A stretch of DNA of 64,000 nucleotides from Geomonas edaphica (GTDB lineage: Bacteria > Desulfobacterota > Desulfuromonadia > Geobacterales > Geobacteraceae). Positions 17,674-27,159 of this stretch are shown here, piece by piece. How positions within the stretch are numbered: position 1 is the stretch's first letter; the number at the start of each line of letters is the position of its first letter. The notes below the pieces were generated by a model that did not search any database, was not told where the DNA came from, and was given only the letters and a program-made list of their open reading frames with translations. Location: NCBI RefSeq assembly GCF_004917075.1, contig NZ_SSYB01000001.1, positions 558,001 to 622,000 of the forward strand. The letters run 5' to 3'. Made by a program: the position numbers and the translations under genes.

Positions 17674-18699
17674 CTACCAACCCATCTTTCTTCGCTGCGG
17701 CCTCGTTGCCGCCAGCGGCTCCCTGGCCGCCGTCCTACCCGTCTCCAGCAGTGCGAATCGAAGGCAAACAGCCCCCAGCGTGGTGAGCGCCCCGCTGATC
17801 TTCCTTTTCGTCGGCGAGCGGCCAGGAACCAGTTCCACCAGGATCCCCGCAACCAGGGCCACCTTAGCCGCTTGCCACAACACGCCCCCCTTCCCTTTTT
17901 TCATGGCGACAGCCGCCTCCGGCGTCGATTGATGCACGTGCTCCATGGCGAGCATGCAAGCGGCCTCTCCCGCCTTCCCAGCCACGCCGAAACGCTGCAC
18001 CACCCCCTCCTCCTTGCGGTCGAGCGGCATCATCTCCAGAACACCGGCGGTACTCGCAACGGCGGAAGAGATGAACAGAAGCGGCAACAGGCGCCTTCGA
18101 TCCTGCCACAAAGGATTGGCGCTGTTGCCGAGGAGGACCCCGGTGTAACCCGCAACCATGAGCCCGCCAAGGGCGGTCGCCAAGTGAGCCGGTTTGGCAG
18201 ATGCACGGTCTCCCTGCAGGAGGGCTAAGGTCGCCACCATGCCGGTCCCGGCAAGGGACCACGAGCCTACGCTCATGGGCGAAGACGGCCGAAAAACGCG
18301 CAGCATGTTCAGAAAACGGCTCATCCTGCCGAGGTCATAGGTCAATAGGGCAGGACCGACGGTGGTTCCGAGAAAGGCTAGGACACGGCACCAGGCCGCC
18401 AAGCGGCGTAGCGGCCTCTTTCCATGCAGCGCCGCAGCTAGGACGGCCCCACCGCCCGCCACGCCCCCCACATAGAAATACGCCGGGACGGACCAGATCC
18501 AGACCGGCTCCTTCAGAAGCGCCAGCCCATAGTAGTCACCTGCCTGGGCCGGCAACGACGGCACCTCGTGCCAGAGCGGCACGACACCGCCGGCATCTGG
18601 TTCCGCCTGTTTCAAGCGCTGCCCGGCGGCCTCGCCCGTCAACACCGCGTATTCCTCACCCATCTCCCTTCCCGTCGTTTCCTTTCGCGCATGGATCAT
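17674..18699 (-). CDS. NrfD/PsrC-like membrane subunit of formate dehydrogenase
   Basis: 341 residues, about eight hydrophobic helices including VWIWSVPAYFYVGGVAGGG, a signature region of NrfD/PsrC quinone-interacting subunits. It would anchor the catalytic and iron-sulfur subunits and exchange electrons with menaquinone. The start at 18699 is chosen because its ATG overlaps the stop of the Fe-S subunit gene as ATGA, with GGAGGAG just upstream; a longer frame exists but its extra residues are Gly/Arg-rich and implausible. The C-terminus is very basic. No heme-ligating pattern of a FdnI-type cytochrome b is seen. Confidence 0.85.
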   Translation of the reverse strand: MIHARKETTGREMGEEYAVLTGEAAGQRLKQAEPDAGGVVPLWHEVPSLPAQAGDYYGLALLKEPVWIWSVPAYFYVGGVAGGGAVLAAALHGKRPLRRLAAWCRVLAFLGTTVGPALLTYDLGRMSRFLNMLRVFRPSSPMSVGSWSLAGTGMVATLALLQGDRASAKPAHLATALGGLMVAGYTGVLLGNSANPLWQDRRRLLPLLFISSAVASTAGVLEMMPLDRKEEGVVQRFGVAGKAGEAACMLAMEHVHQSTPEAAVAMKKGKGGVLWQAAKVALVAGILVELVPGRSPTKRKISGALTTLGAVCLRFALLETGRTAAREPLAATRPQRRKMGW

Positions 18700-19493
18700 C
18701 TCTTTTCTCCTCCCGCCCGCGATGCGGCTACCGCCACCGCGACCATCCCCGCGAGCCCCAGCGCCATGGCTCCCCATGAGCCTCCTACTCCCCTGGTCGG
18801 CACCGAGGGCGCCGGAGGGAGGTTGTAAGCCTCGGGACGGTCCAACAGCAGAAAGAAGGCATGCAGCCCTTCCGTTCCCGGCTGGTCTTCATCATTCATC
18901 CCATAGAGATAAGCCTCGGTGACTCCGCGCCGGTGCAACTCCTCCAGCCTCTTCTTCGCCTTTTCCTTTAACTCTTCGAGGGGACCGAAGGTGATGGAAT
19001 CGGTCGGACAGGTCTTGGCGCAGGCCGGCTCCATACCCTCCTTCTGTCGGTCGTAGCAGAGCGTGCATTTCCAGGCACGGCCGTCGTCCTCGCGCCGGTT
19101 GATGACCACGAAGGGACAGCAGACCACGCAGTATCCGCATCCGTTGCAGACGTCGGGCTGGACGTAGACGCTGCCGAACTCGGTCCGCACGATGGCGCCG
19201 GTCGGGCAGGCTTCGAGACATCCTGCGCGTTCGCAGTGCTTGCAGACGTCAGACATGAGAAGCCAGGAAAATGGTCGCGCCGTGCTCTGCCCGGAAAGGG
19301 AAACGCCGCGTTCCACAAAGGCGACGTGGCGCCAGGTGGTCGCTTCGAGATGAATGGTGTTGTCGTAGGAACGGCCGCTGAAAAAGTCGCCGTCGGCAGG
19401 AAGTTGGTTCCACTGCTTGCAGGCAACCTCACATGCCTTGCAGCCGATGCAGACGCTCGTATCGGTGAAGAATCCCGTAATTGTCGTGGTCAT
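18696..19493 (-). CDS. fdnH: Formate dehydrogenase iron-sulfur subunit (four-cluster ferredoxin type)
   Basis: 265 residues. Four cysteine groups are present for four [4Fe-4S] clusters: CIGCKACEVACKQWN, CKHCERAGCLEACPTGA, CNGCGYCVVCCPF and CTLCYDRQ...CAKTCPTDS. A single hydrophobic helix close to the C-terminus (WGAMALGLAGMVAVAVAA) matches the membrane anchor of FdnH/FdhB-type subunits. It transfers electrons from the catalytic subunit to the membrane subunit. Start and stop overlap its neighbours as ATGA on both sides, so translation of all three genes is coupled. Confidence 0.92.
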   Translation of the reverse strand: MTTTITGFFTDTSVCIGCKACEVACKQWNQLPADGDFFSGRSYDNTIHLEATTWRHVAFVERGVSLSGQSTARPFSWLLMSDVCKHCERAGCLEACPTGAIVRTEFGSVYVQPDVCNGCGYCVVCCPFVVINRREDDGRAWKCTLCYDRQKEGMEPACAKTCPTDSITFGPLEELKEKAKKRLEELHRRGVTEAYLYGMNDEDQPGTEGLHAFFLLLDRPEAYNLPPAPSVPTRGVGGSWGAMALGLAGMVAVAVAASRAGGEKR

Positions 19494-22400
19494 GCTTCCT
19501 CCGTGAGTTCCGTCTTTCCCGCATGCAGGCCGTGCTTGCCGGCAGGTTTCTCCCGCACTTCCGGCTGGTCGCGCTCAGGCCCTTCAACCTCGCGGTCGAC
19601 CAAAGGCCCGGATGCTGCCGCTCGCCTTTTGCGCGATCTTCTCCCAGCCACGATCTGTACGGAAAATGCCTTGGATTCCTCGATGCTCACGTTCGGGTCT
19701 GCGACGAAGGCCGTCAGCTCGTTCGCCGCGTCACCGGTGGAACGGCCGATCCAACTCCAGTGATAGGGGATGCCGACGGTATGGAGCGTCCTCCCCTGCT
19801 GGACGAAAGAATGCATCCGCTCGGTCACGAGCACCCGCGCCTCGATCTCACCCCGCACCGTGCTGACCGTCGCCCATCCGCCGTTTTCCAGCCCGCGCAG
19901 CGCTGCCAGTTCCGGCGAAACCTCGACGAACATCTCCGGCTGAAGCTCGCAAAGCCATGGTACCCAACGGGTCATGCCCCCGGCGGTATGGTGCTCGGTC
20001 AGTCGATACGTGGTTGCGATGAAGGGGTAGTCGGTGTCACCCCAGGCCTTGTGATAGGGATTTTCCTTCCGGATCCACTCCATGCGCGCCGGGTTGCACT
20101 GCTGTCCGTAGAGCGGGTTCTTGAGCACCGACTCCTCGGGCTCGTAATGCGTCGGCAGGGGTCCGTCCAGAAGACCGTTCGGGTCGTAGAGCCAGGCCTT
20201 TCCCTCGGCCTGCATGATGAAGGGGTCGATGCCGGAGAGGGTGTCTATCCCCTTCGCCTCCGGTCCGGGGCGGTAATCGGGGGAGCGGTCTACGATGAAA
20301 TCAGGGTTATCGACGCCGGTCCACTTCTTCTCTCCCGCGTCCCACCAGACGTACTTCTTGCGCTCCGACCAAGGCCGTCCCTGCGGGTCCGCCGAGGCAC
20401 GGTTGTAGAGAAGGCGACGGTTCGCGGGCCAGGCCCAGCCCCATTCCGGCGCCACCCAGCTCTGCTCGCTAGCAGGTTTGCGGCGCGCCGCCTGGTTCGT
20501 CCCGTCCTTGTAGCACCCGCAGTAGATCCAGCAGCCACAGACGGTGCCGCCGTCGTTTTTGAGTTCTTTGTAGCCGGAGAGACTCTTCTTGTCGCCGAGC
20601 GTGTAACCGCCGATTTCTGCAAGTACCTCTTCGGCGTCCGGCTCCTCTATCGCACCGATGCTGCGGTAATCCCAGGTGAGGTCCCTGATCGCACGGTCTT
20701 TCGGCGCGCTGGACGCGCGATACAGCTCTTTGAGGCGCCTCCCCAGGTGCCAGGCGAAATGGAGTTCGGAGCGGCAGTCGCCCGGGGGCTCCACAGCCTT
20801 GTGGTGCCACTGCAAAAGACGCTGTGTATTCGTGAAGCTGCCGTCCTTTTCCGTGTGGGCCGCGCAGGGGAAAAAGAAGACTTCGGTCCCGATATCCTCG
20901 GTGCGTACCTGGCCTGACACGACCTCGGGTGCGTTGTGCCAGAACTCGGCCGTCTCCGTCGGTGCGAAGTCACGCACCACGAGCCACTTGAGGTTGCGAA
21001 GCCCCTTGCGCTGCAGTGCGCAGTTCATCGAGCCTACCGCCGGGTTTTCACCCATGACGAAATACCCCTGGATGAGCGCGTCTGCCATCGCGGCTACCGT
21101 CACCATGTGGGAGTGGTCGCCGGTTATGTGCGGCAGATAGTCGTAGCACCAGTCGTTCTGCAGGGTAGCGGCAGGCCCGTACCATGCTTTCAGGAGCGAA
21201 ACCATGTATTTCGGGAACTCGCTCCACCAGCCTGAAGCGGACTCGTTGTACTCGATGTACTTCTGGAGGTCGGTGTCGTAGGAAGCCTTCGGCATGGGAA
21301 GGTACCCAGGGAGCATGTTGTAGAGGGTCGGGATATCCGTTGAGCCCTGGATCGAAGCGTGTCCTCGCAAGGCCATGATGCCGCCGCCGGGCCTGCCGAT
21401 ATTGCCCAAAAGAAGCTGTACTATCGCCGCGGTACGGATGTACTGCACCCCTACCGAGTGCTGCGTCCAACCGACCGCGTAGCAGAACGCACCGGTGCGC
21501 TCCGGTCCGGAATTCTCGCAAAGGGCGCGAGCCACCTTCTCGAAGAGCTCACGCGGCACACCGCACGCCTCCTCGACCATCTCCGGCGTGTAACGCGAGT
21601 AATGCCTCTTTATGATCTGGAAAACGCAGAGCGGGTCGGTCAGCGTGTAATCGTGTTGTTCGGCGCTCACGATGGCGCCGCGTTCCGCCCTTGGTTCGCC
21701 GGAAAACATCTCCCGGTGCCCCGCAGCCGGAGTGACGTCCAAACCGCGGTATTGCCAGGAGGAGGGGTCATACTGCCCTTTTTCGTGGTCCCAACCGCTG
21801 AATAGACCGTCCAGGTCTTCCGTGTCTTTGTAGTCTTCGGAGACGAGAGCTGCCGCGTTCGTGTAGTTGACTACGTACTCCTTGAACCAGAGGTCGTTGC
21901 TGATGATGTAGTTGACGAGGGCGCCGAGAAAAGCGATGTCGCTGCCGGGGCGAATGGGTACGTGGATGTCGGCAACGGCGCTGGTGCGGGTGAAACGGGG
22001 ATCGACGTGGATGATGGTGGCCCCGCGACGTTTGGCCTCCATGACCCAGCGGAACCCGACGGGGTGGCACTCGGCCATGTTGGAGCCCTGGATTACGATG
22101 CAGTCTGAGTTCTGCAGGTCCTGCTGGAAGGTGGTGGCCCCTCCCCTGCCGAACGATATCCCCAGACCGGGGACGGTGGAGGAATGTCATATGCGGGCCT
22201 GGTTCTCGACTTGGACGATCCCGAGCGCGGTGAAGAGCTTTTTGATCAGGTAGTTCTCTTCATTATCGAGGGTCGCGCCGCCAAGATGCGCAATGCCGAG
22301 CGTGCGCCTGAGCGGATGACCCTTTTCGTGCTGCTCCTCCCATGTCTCGTCCCGCGCCTTTTTGACCCGTTCGGCGACCATGTCCATCGCCTTATCAAGG

Positions 22401-22756
22401 GGGATCTTTTCCCATTTCCTGCCGTAAGGTCGGCGGTAAAGGACGCTCATAGTGCGGTGCGTCCCGGTGACCAACTGCATGGTCGCAGAACCTTTCGGAC
22501 AGAGGCATCCCTGGGAAATGGGCGAGTCGTAATCCCCCTCGATGTCCATGATCCTGCCGTCTTTGACGTACACCTTTTGGCCACACCCGACACCGCAAAA
22601 CGGGCAGACCGAATCCACCACCTTGTCCGCTTCGACGACACGAGGCCTGAGTGTGCGCGTCCTCTCTGTCATGGCGCTTTCCCCAAGCCCAGCCAGGTCC
22701 CCAGTCGAAAGCTGCTTCAGTGCCGGCCATCTCAACGCCCATCCGTTTTTTGCCAT
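19490..22756 (-). CDS. fdnG: Selenocysteine-containing formate dehydrogenase, molybdopterin catalytic subunit (UGA = Sec190)
   Basis: 1088 residues if the in-frame TGA at 22187-22189 is read as selenocysteine. Before it come 189 residues with a [4Fe-4S] motif (C51, C54, C58, then C84/C86 in QGCLCPKG); the frame ends ...NQARI and resumes U-HSSTVPGLGISFG, the expected active-site Sec context of FdnG/FdhA. Molybdopterin-binding motifs follow (IVIQGSNMAECHPVGFRW; HVDPRFTRTSA). A SECIS-like hairpin lies 14 nt after the UGA. It oxidises formate to CO2. No twin-arginine signal is visible at the N-terminus, unlike E. coli FdnG. The ~50-residue Arg/Glu-rich C-terminal tail is also unusual. A possible promoter (TTGACA at 22819-22824, minus strand) lies upstream. 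Confidence 0.93.
22160..22189 (-). promoter_or_regulatory. UGA selenocysteine codon and SECIS hairpin of fdnG
   Basis: UGA is at 22187-22189. After 14 nt the minus strand forms CCCC-GGUCU-GGGG (22172 down to 22160). A GGUCU apical loop is the SelB-recognition feature of the E. coli fdhF and fdnG SECIS, and distance and loop agree with that model. Confidence 0.85.
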
Positions 22757-22834
22757 CGCCAGACTCCTTGACTACCGTCGTAAAAAACATTAGACGGATT
22801 TAACATCTATGCCGACGATGTCAATGAACATAAA

Positions 22835-22870
22835 AAAACACCTGAAGGCAATGAAGCCGACAGGTGTTTT
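22835..22870 (-). terminator. Rho-independent terminator after the cytochrome c gene
   Basis: AAAACACCTG (22835-22844) pairs with CAGGTGTTTT (22861-22870) around a 16-nt loop. On the minus strand the stem runs into TTTTTTTATG. It lies 26 bp after the cytochrome stop and insulates fdnG downstream. Confidence 0.9.
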
Positions 22871-22896
22871 GATTACGTCTTTTGAGCAGCAGCTAA

Positions 22897-23217
22897 CTAC
22901 TTGAAAGTGGCAAGGATGTACTTGGCTATGGCCTTAGCCTCGGCATCGGGCACCGCCTTGGCGTCGAACTTGGTCATGCCAGGACCGGGGTTGCGCATCT
23001 TGGCAACGATGTCCTTCTCGGACTTGACGCCGTTCTCGGCAAGGGACTTCTTGCTGAGCGTCTTTTTCGGGTTGATGATGTTGCCACCTTTCGGGTGACA
23101 GGCGGCACAGTGCTGATCGAATTTCGCCTTCGCGTCCACCTTCTCTGCAGCAAAGGCGGGAGCGACCATCACAGACATAGACATTACGGCGACAACTGCA
23201 ACGATAGTTTTCTTCAT
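22897..23217 (-). CDS. Periplasmic mono-heme c-type cytochrome
   Basis: 106 residues. A signal peptide (hydrophobic residues 4-22, AFA cleavage) precedes one CAACH heme-binding site (C37, C40, H41). A likely axial methionine lies in NPGPGMTKFD. The size and layout match small class I cytochromes c (c6/c553-like), which carry electrons in the periplasm. The start at 23217 is preferred over a longer frame because of AAGGAGG upstream and the clear signal peptide. It is 91 bp downstream of paaK, and a strong hairpin at 23246-23283 separates the two; it precedes a good terminator. Confidence 0.9.
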   Translation of the reverse strand: MKKTIVAVVAVMSMSVMVAPAFAAEKVDAKAKFDQHCAACHPKGGNIINPKKTLSKKSLAENGVKSEKDIVAKMRNPGPGMTKFDAKAVPDAEAKAIAKYILATFK

Positions 23218-23245
23218 ATGATTCCTCCTTGGATGTTTTCCTGCA

Positions 23246-23283
23246 CCCCACAGTTCACAGCGGTCAAGGCTGTGACTGTAGGG
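23246..23283 (-). other. Strong stem-loop between paaK and the cytochrome c gene
   Basis: On the minus strand CCC-ACAGT-CACAGC pairs with GCTGTG-ACTGT-GGG around a 7-nt loop, 14 pairs with one mismatch and one bulge. No U-tract follows, so it is not a standard terminator. It sits ~30 nt before the cytochrome start and could be an mRNA stabiliser, processing site or 5'-UTR element. Confidence 0.6.
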
Positions 23284-23308
23284 CGGCAAAAGCGGAATCA
23301 ATGCTAGT

Positions 23309-24610
23309 CTAGATTTTCCTGTTGTCAATTACCCTGGAGGCTTTGCCTTCGGCCCTAGGGATGCTGTTCGGCTCGACCAGTTTCACCACGGCGCCGACGC
23401 CGAGTACCGAGTCGATCTTCTTCTCGACCTTGTCGAGGAAGGCCTTCTGCATCTTCATCTCGTCGAAGAAGATGTTTTCGGTCACCTCGATGCGGATCTC
23501 CAGGGTATCGAGCGCCCCCTTGCGGTCGACGACCAGCTGGTAGTGCGGCTGGCACCCTTCGATGGCGAACAGTACGTCCTCGATCTGCGACGGATACACG
23601 TTCACCCCCTTGATGATGAGCATGTCGTCGGAGCGCCCCATGGTCTTTTTCATGCGCACGAAGGTCCTGCCGCAGTCGCACTTCGCGTAATCGAGCGAGG
23701 TGATGTCGCGGGTCCGGTAGCGTACCATCGGGAACGCTTCCTTGGTGAGCGAGGTGAGCACGAGCTCGCCGGTGCTCCCCGGGGGGAGCACCGCGCCGGT
23801 ATCGGGATCGATGATCTCGGCGATGAAGTGGTCCTCCGAGATGTGCATGCCGCGCTTGCAGAGGCACTCGCCGGCCACACCCGGGCCGATGACCTCGGAT
23901 AGACCGTAGTTATCGGTGGCCGTGATGCCGAGACGCTCCTCGATCTCGCGGCGCATCGACTCGGACCAGGGCTCCCCGCCGAAGAGGCCGACCTTGAGGG
24001 TGAGGCTTTTCGGGTCGACCCCCATCTTTTCCATGCGCTCGGCGATGGTCACCGCGTAGCTCGGCGTGGAGACGAGCGCGGTGGTGCGGTAGTCCTGCAT
24101 GATCATGATCTGCTTCTCGGTGTTGCCGGCACCCATCGGGATGACCGAGGCGCCGATCATCTCCGAGCCGTAGTGCAGGCCGAAGGCACCGGTGAAGAGG
24201 CCGTAGCCGAAGGCTATCTGGACCACATCGTCGCTGCTTACGCCCGCCGCGGTCATGAATCGTGATACCAGGCCGGACCACACCTTGAGGTCGTGTTTCG
24301 TGTACCCAACGACGGTCGGCTTGCCGGTGGTGCCGCTCGAGGAATGGATGCGCACGACCTCGCGCAAAGGCACCGCGAACATGCCGTACGGGTAGTTCAG
24401 GCGCAGGTCCTCTTTGGTGGTGAAAGGGAGTTTCGAAAGGTCGGCGAGGGAGCGTACATCCTCGGGGACGATCCCCATCTCCTTGAACCTGTTGCGGTAG
24501 CAGGTGACGTTCTTGTAGACGCGGTTCAGAGTAGCCTGGAGTCGTTCCAGTTGAAGCTGCTCGATTTCTTCCCGCGGCATGCACTCGTAATCGGGATCCC
24601 AAATCTGCAT
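23309..24610 (-). CDS. paaK: Phenylacetate-CoA ligase family protein (distal copy)
   Basis: 433 residues, normal for PaaK. The adenylate-forming motif [14 protein letters not shown] is intact, as are [15 protein letters not shown] and the C-terminal [20 protein letters not shown]. It activates an aryl-acetate (phenylacetate or a hydroxy- or indole-analogue) to its CoA ester with ATP. The start at 24610 gives [12 protein letters not shown], the family N-terminus; the longer frame adds unrelated residues. It lies 25 bp after livF in a run of co-directional genes. A paralogue is at 30990, and the pair bracket the liv transporter genes. Substrate specificity is not decidable. Confidence 0.92.
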   Translation of the reverse strand: MQIWDPDYECMPREEIEQLQLERLQATLNRVYKNVTCYRNRFKEMGIVPEDVRSLADLSKLPFTTKEDLRLNYPYGMFAVPLREVVRIHSSSGTTGKPTVVGYTKHDLKVWSGLVSRFMTAAGVSSDDVVQIAFGYGLFTGAFGLHYGSEMIGASVIPMGAGNTEKQIMIMQDYRTTALVSTPSYAVTIAERMEKMGVDPKSLTLKVGLFGGEPWSESMRREIEERLGITATDNYGLSEVIGPGVAGECLCKRGMHISEDHFIAEIIDPDTGAVLPPGSTGELVLTSLTKEAFPMVRYRTRDITSLDYAKCDCGRTFVRMKKTMGRSDDMLIIKGVNVYPSQIEDVLFAIEGCQPHYQLVVDRKGALDTLEIRIEVTENIFFDEMKMQKAFLDKVEKKIDSVLGVGAVVKLVEPNSIPRAEGKASRVIDNRKI

Positions 24611-24635
24611 GTAAAACCTCTCTTCAATTACAGTA

Positions 24636-25379
24636 TCAACGCTCCCAAATTTCCTTCTTATCACGGCCAAGGTAGGCGCGTTGGACATCCTTGTTTTCCA
24701 GTAACTCGGATGCCTTTCCTTCAAGAATCACTTTACCCGTCTCGAGGACGTAACCGCGGTCGGCGACCTTCAGGGCGGCACGCGCGTTCTGCTCTACGAG
24801 CAGGATGGTGGTTCCCTCCTCGGCTCTCAGACGTTCGATGACCTTGAAGATGTCCTGCACGACCAGGGGTGCGAGCCCCATGGACGGCTCGTCCAGCAGA
24901 AGAAGCCTAGGGCGCGCCATCAGTGCCCGGCCTATGGCGAGCATTTGCTGTTCGCCGCCGGAAAGGGTCCCGGCCGCCTGGCGCCTGCGCTCCTTGAGCC
25001 TCGGGAACATCAGGAACATCTTCTCCAGGTCCGCGGCGATCTCCCCCTTCTCTCTCCTCGTGCGAAAACGAAGATAAGCGCCGAGCTCGAGGTTCTCCTC
25101 GACGGTGAGCGGGTTGAAAACCTGGCGCCCCTCAGGCACCTGTGAAAGCCCAAGCGAAACGATGCGGTCCGCGGTATGCCCCACGACATCCCTTCCCTCC
25201 AGCGCGATCTCGCCGCTCGCGGTCGGGATGATGCCGGAAAGGGTGTTGAGGAGCGTCGTCTTCCCCGCACCGTTGGCGCCGATCAGGGTGACTATCTCAC
25301 CCGGTTTCAGGTGCAGCGACACGTTCTTAAGGGCGTGCACCTTGCCGTAGTAGGCGTTTATGTTCTTGATCTTTAGCAT
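24636..25379 (-). CDS. livF: Branched-chain amino acid-type ABC transporter ATPase LivF
   Basis: 247 residues. Walker A is GANGAGKTT, signature [16 protein letters not shown], Walker [14 protein letters not shown], all intact. The [10 protein letters not shown] segment is typical of LivF. It pairs with LivG as the two ATPases of a hydrophobic amino acid/amide importer. The gene is 12 bp behind livG. In this neighbourhood the imported solute could be a branched-chain or aromatic compound rather than leucine itself. Confidence 0.93.
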   Translation of the reverse strand: MLKIKNINAYYGKVHALKNVSLHLKPGEIVTLIGANGAGKTTLLNTLSGIIPTASGEIALEGRDVVGHTADRIVSLGLSQVPEGRQVFNPLTVEENLELGAYLRFRTRREKGEIAADLEKMFLMFPRLKERRRQAAGTLSGGEQQMLAIGRALMARPRLLLLDEPSMGLAPLVVQDIFKVIERLRAEEGTTILLVEQNARAALKVADRGYVLETGKVILEGKASELLENKDVQRAYLGRDKKEIWER

Positions 25380-25391
25380 CTCTGTCCTCGC

Positions 25392-26144
25392 CTACTCTTC
25401 CCCGAGGTAAGCCGTGATGACCGCCGGGTTGTCCTGGATCTCGCGCGGCGTCCCTTGCGCCAGCATGGTCCCCAGGTTCAGCACGACGAGATGGTCGCAG
25501 ATGTCCATGACGAGATCCATGTCGTGCTCGACCAGGGCCACGGTAACGCCCAAGTCGCGGATACGCTTGATCAAATCGCCCAGGTCTGCGGTCTCGCCGC
25601 TGTTGAGCCCCGCAGCCGGTTCGTCCATGAGCAAGAGCTTCGGCTCAAGCGCCATGGCGCGTGCGATCTCCAGCAAACGCCCCTTGCCGAACGAGAGCGT
25701 TCCCGCCTGCACGTCGGCCAGTTCGGGGATGCCGACGAACTCGAGCAACTCCAGAGCCCGTTCGCGGATGCGGCGTTCCTCCCTCATCTGCCAGGGCATC
25801 CTGAAGGAACAGGCGAATAGACCGGAGCCGCTTTGCGTGTGCAGCCCGACCATCACGTTCTCGAGGACAGTCATCTTCCCGAAGAGTTCGATGTTCTGGA
25901 AAGTCCGCACGAGACCAAGGCGCGCACGTCCTTCCGGCGGGAGTTTGGAGATGTCTTTCCCCCCGAAAACCACCGCACCACACGAAGGAGGATAGATCCC
26001 GGTGGCAACGTTGAAAAGGGTGGTCTTGCCGGCGCCGTTAGGGCCGATGATACCGGTGATGGCACCCTTCCCTACCTCGAAACTGATTCCGTCGAGAGCG
26101 GTGAGCCCGCCGAACCTCTTGCCTATGCCGCTAAGGCTAAGCAT
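25392..26144 (-). CDS. livG: Branched-chain amino acid-type ABC transporter ATPase LivG
   Basis: 250 residues. Walker A is GPNGAGKTT, the signature is LSFGKGRLLEIARAMA (a GKGRL variant of the usual GGQQR), and Walker B is LLMDEPAAGLN; the LivG-specific C-terminal extension (GTPREIQDNPAVITAYLG) is present. It overlaps the end of livM by 8 bp and precedes livF by 12 bp. It energises import together with LivF. Confidence 0.93.
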   Translation of the reverse strand: MLSLSGIGKRFGGLTALDGISFEVGKGAITGIIGPNGAGKTTLFNVATGIYPPSCGAVVFGGKDISKLPPEGRARLGLVRTFQNIELFGKMTVLENVMVGLHTQSGSGLFACSFRMPWQMREERRIRERALELLEFVGIPELADVQAGTLSFGKGRLLEIARAMALEPKLLLMDEPAAGLNSGETADLGDLIKRIRDLGVTVALVEHDMDLVMDICDHLVVLNLGTMLAQGTPREIQDNPAVITAYLGEE

Positions 26145-27102
26145 TGCCCACCTCCGTGCCTTTCTTCGTCGGCATGATGAGCCTGAAAAGCGCAGGGATT
26201 CCTTCGACCAGCCCGCCCGGCATGTAGATGGTCATGGTCACGAGCAGCAGACCGTACACGATGATGTCGTAATCCTGGAAGGTGCGCAGCATCTCCGGGA
26301 GCAGGGTCAGCAGAAGCGCCCCAAGGATGGAGCCGTAGACGCTCCCGAGGCCGCCGATGACCACCATGGTGAGGATCTCGACGGAAAAGCTGAACCCAAA
26401 GGACGTAGGCGAGATGAAGGTCATGACATGGCAGTAAAGGCTCCCCATGATGGCGGACATGACCGCTGAGAGCGTGAAGACCTGTACCTTCATGAGCCTT
26501 GCGTTCACGCCCATGACGCGCGCAGCCACCTCGGAATCGTGAATCGCCCTGAGCGCCCTGCCGAAGCGCGAATTAACCAGGTTCAGCGAGAGAAGGATCA
26601 TGCCGAGCGCGAAGCACCATACGAGGTAGTAGTTCTTGAGGTCCGAGTCGAAGGTGAGCGTGCCGATGGCGAGGTTCGGGATACCGGAAAGCCCGGAGGG
26701 GCCGCCGGTGAGGTCAACGGTCTCGTTGAAGGCGATGTTTGCGATGACGCCGACGCCGAGCGTGGCCATGGCGAGGTAGTGCCCCTTCAGGCGCAGTACC
26801 GGAAAACCAAGGGCGAAGGCGAAAACGGCAACGGACAGGGCGACCACGACCATCGCCACCCATGGATTGAAGCCGAACTGTGTGGTGAGCACCCCCGAGC
26901 CGTAGGCCCCAAGACCGAAGAAGGCTGCCTGCCCGAGCGAGATCTGCCCGGCGTAACCGAGCAGGAGGTTTAGCCCGAGCGCCAGTACGCCGTTGATCCC
27001 GACGAAGATGAGGACGTTGGTGAGGTATCCGCCCGACAACGGCAGCGGGAGAAGCAGCACCACAAGGGCGAAAACGATGAATTTAATTCTGTCGGATCTC
27101 AA
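26137..27102 (-). CDS. livM: Branched-chain amino acid-type ABC transporter permease LivM
   Basis: 321 residues, about eight to ten membrane helices. The LivM landmarks are GYAGQISLGQAAFFGLGAY, TGGPSGLSGIP and GGLGSVYGSILGA. It forms the membrane channel with LivH. The 57-bp gap to livH and 8-bp overlap with livG indicate one transcript. The N-terminus lacks a long hydrophilic extension found in enteric LivM, consistent with the shorter environmental form. Confidence 0.93.
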   Translation of the reverse strand: MRSDRIKFIVFALVVLLLPLPLSGGYLTNVLIFVGINGVLALGLNLLLGYAGQISLGQAAFFGLGAYGSGVLTTQFGFNPWVAMVVVALSVAVFAFALGFPVLRLKGHYLAMATLGVGVIANIAFNETVDLTGGPSGLSGIPNLAIGTLTFDSDLKNYYLVWCFALGMILLSLNLVNSRFGRALRAIHDSEVAARVMGVNARLMKVQVFTLSAVMSAIMGSLYCHVMTFISPTSFGFSFSVEILTMVVIGGLGSVYGSILGALLLTLLPEMLRTFQDYDIIVYGLLLVTMTIYMPGGLVEGIPALFRLIMPTKKGTEVGNA

Positions 27103-27159
27103 AGTAAAACCTTGTCATTCAGCGTCGTTGTAAAGCGGGAATCGCTCCCGAAGAGAGCG

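Noticed and set aside
22187-22189. In-frame stop splitting fdnG, as a frameshift or pseudogene
   Set aside because: The frame is unchanged across the TGA, flanking sequence matches the Sec site of formate dehydrogenases, and a SECIS-like hairpin follows.
23218-23308. c-di-GMP (GEMM) riboswitch upstream of the cytochrome gene
   Set aside because: Only a single long stem-loop is present; the two-helix GEMM layout with its tetraloop and conserved core is not found.
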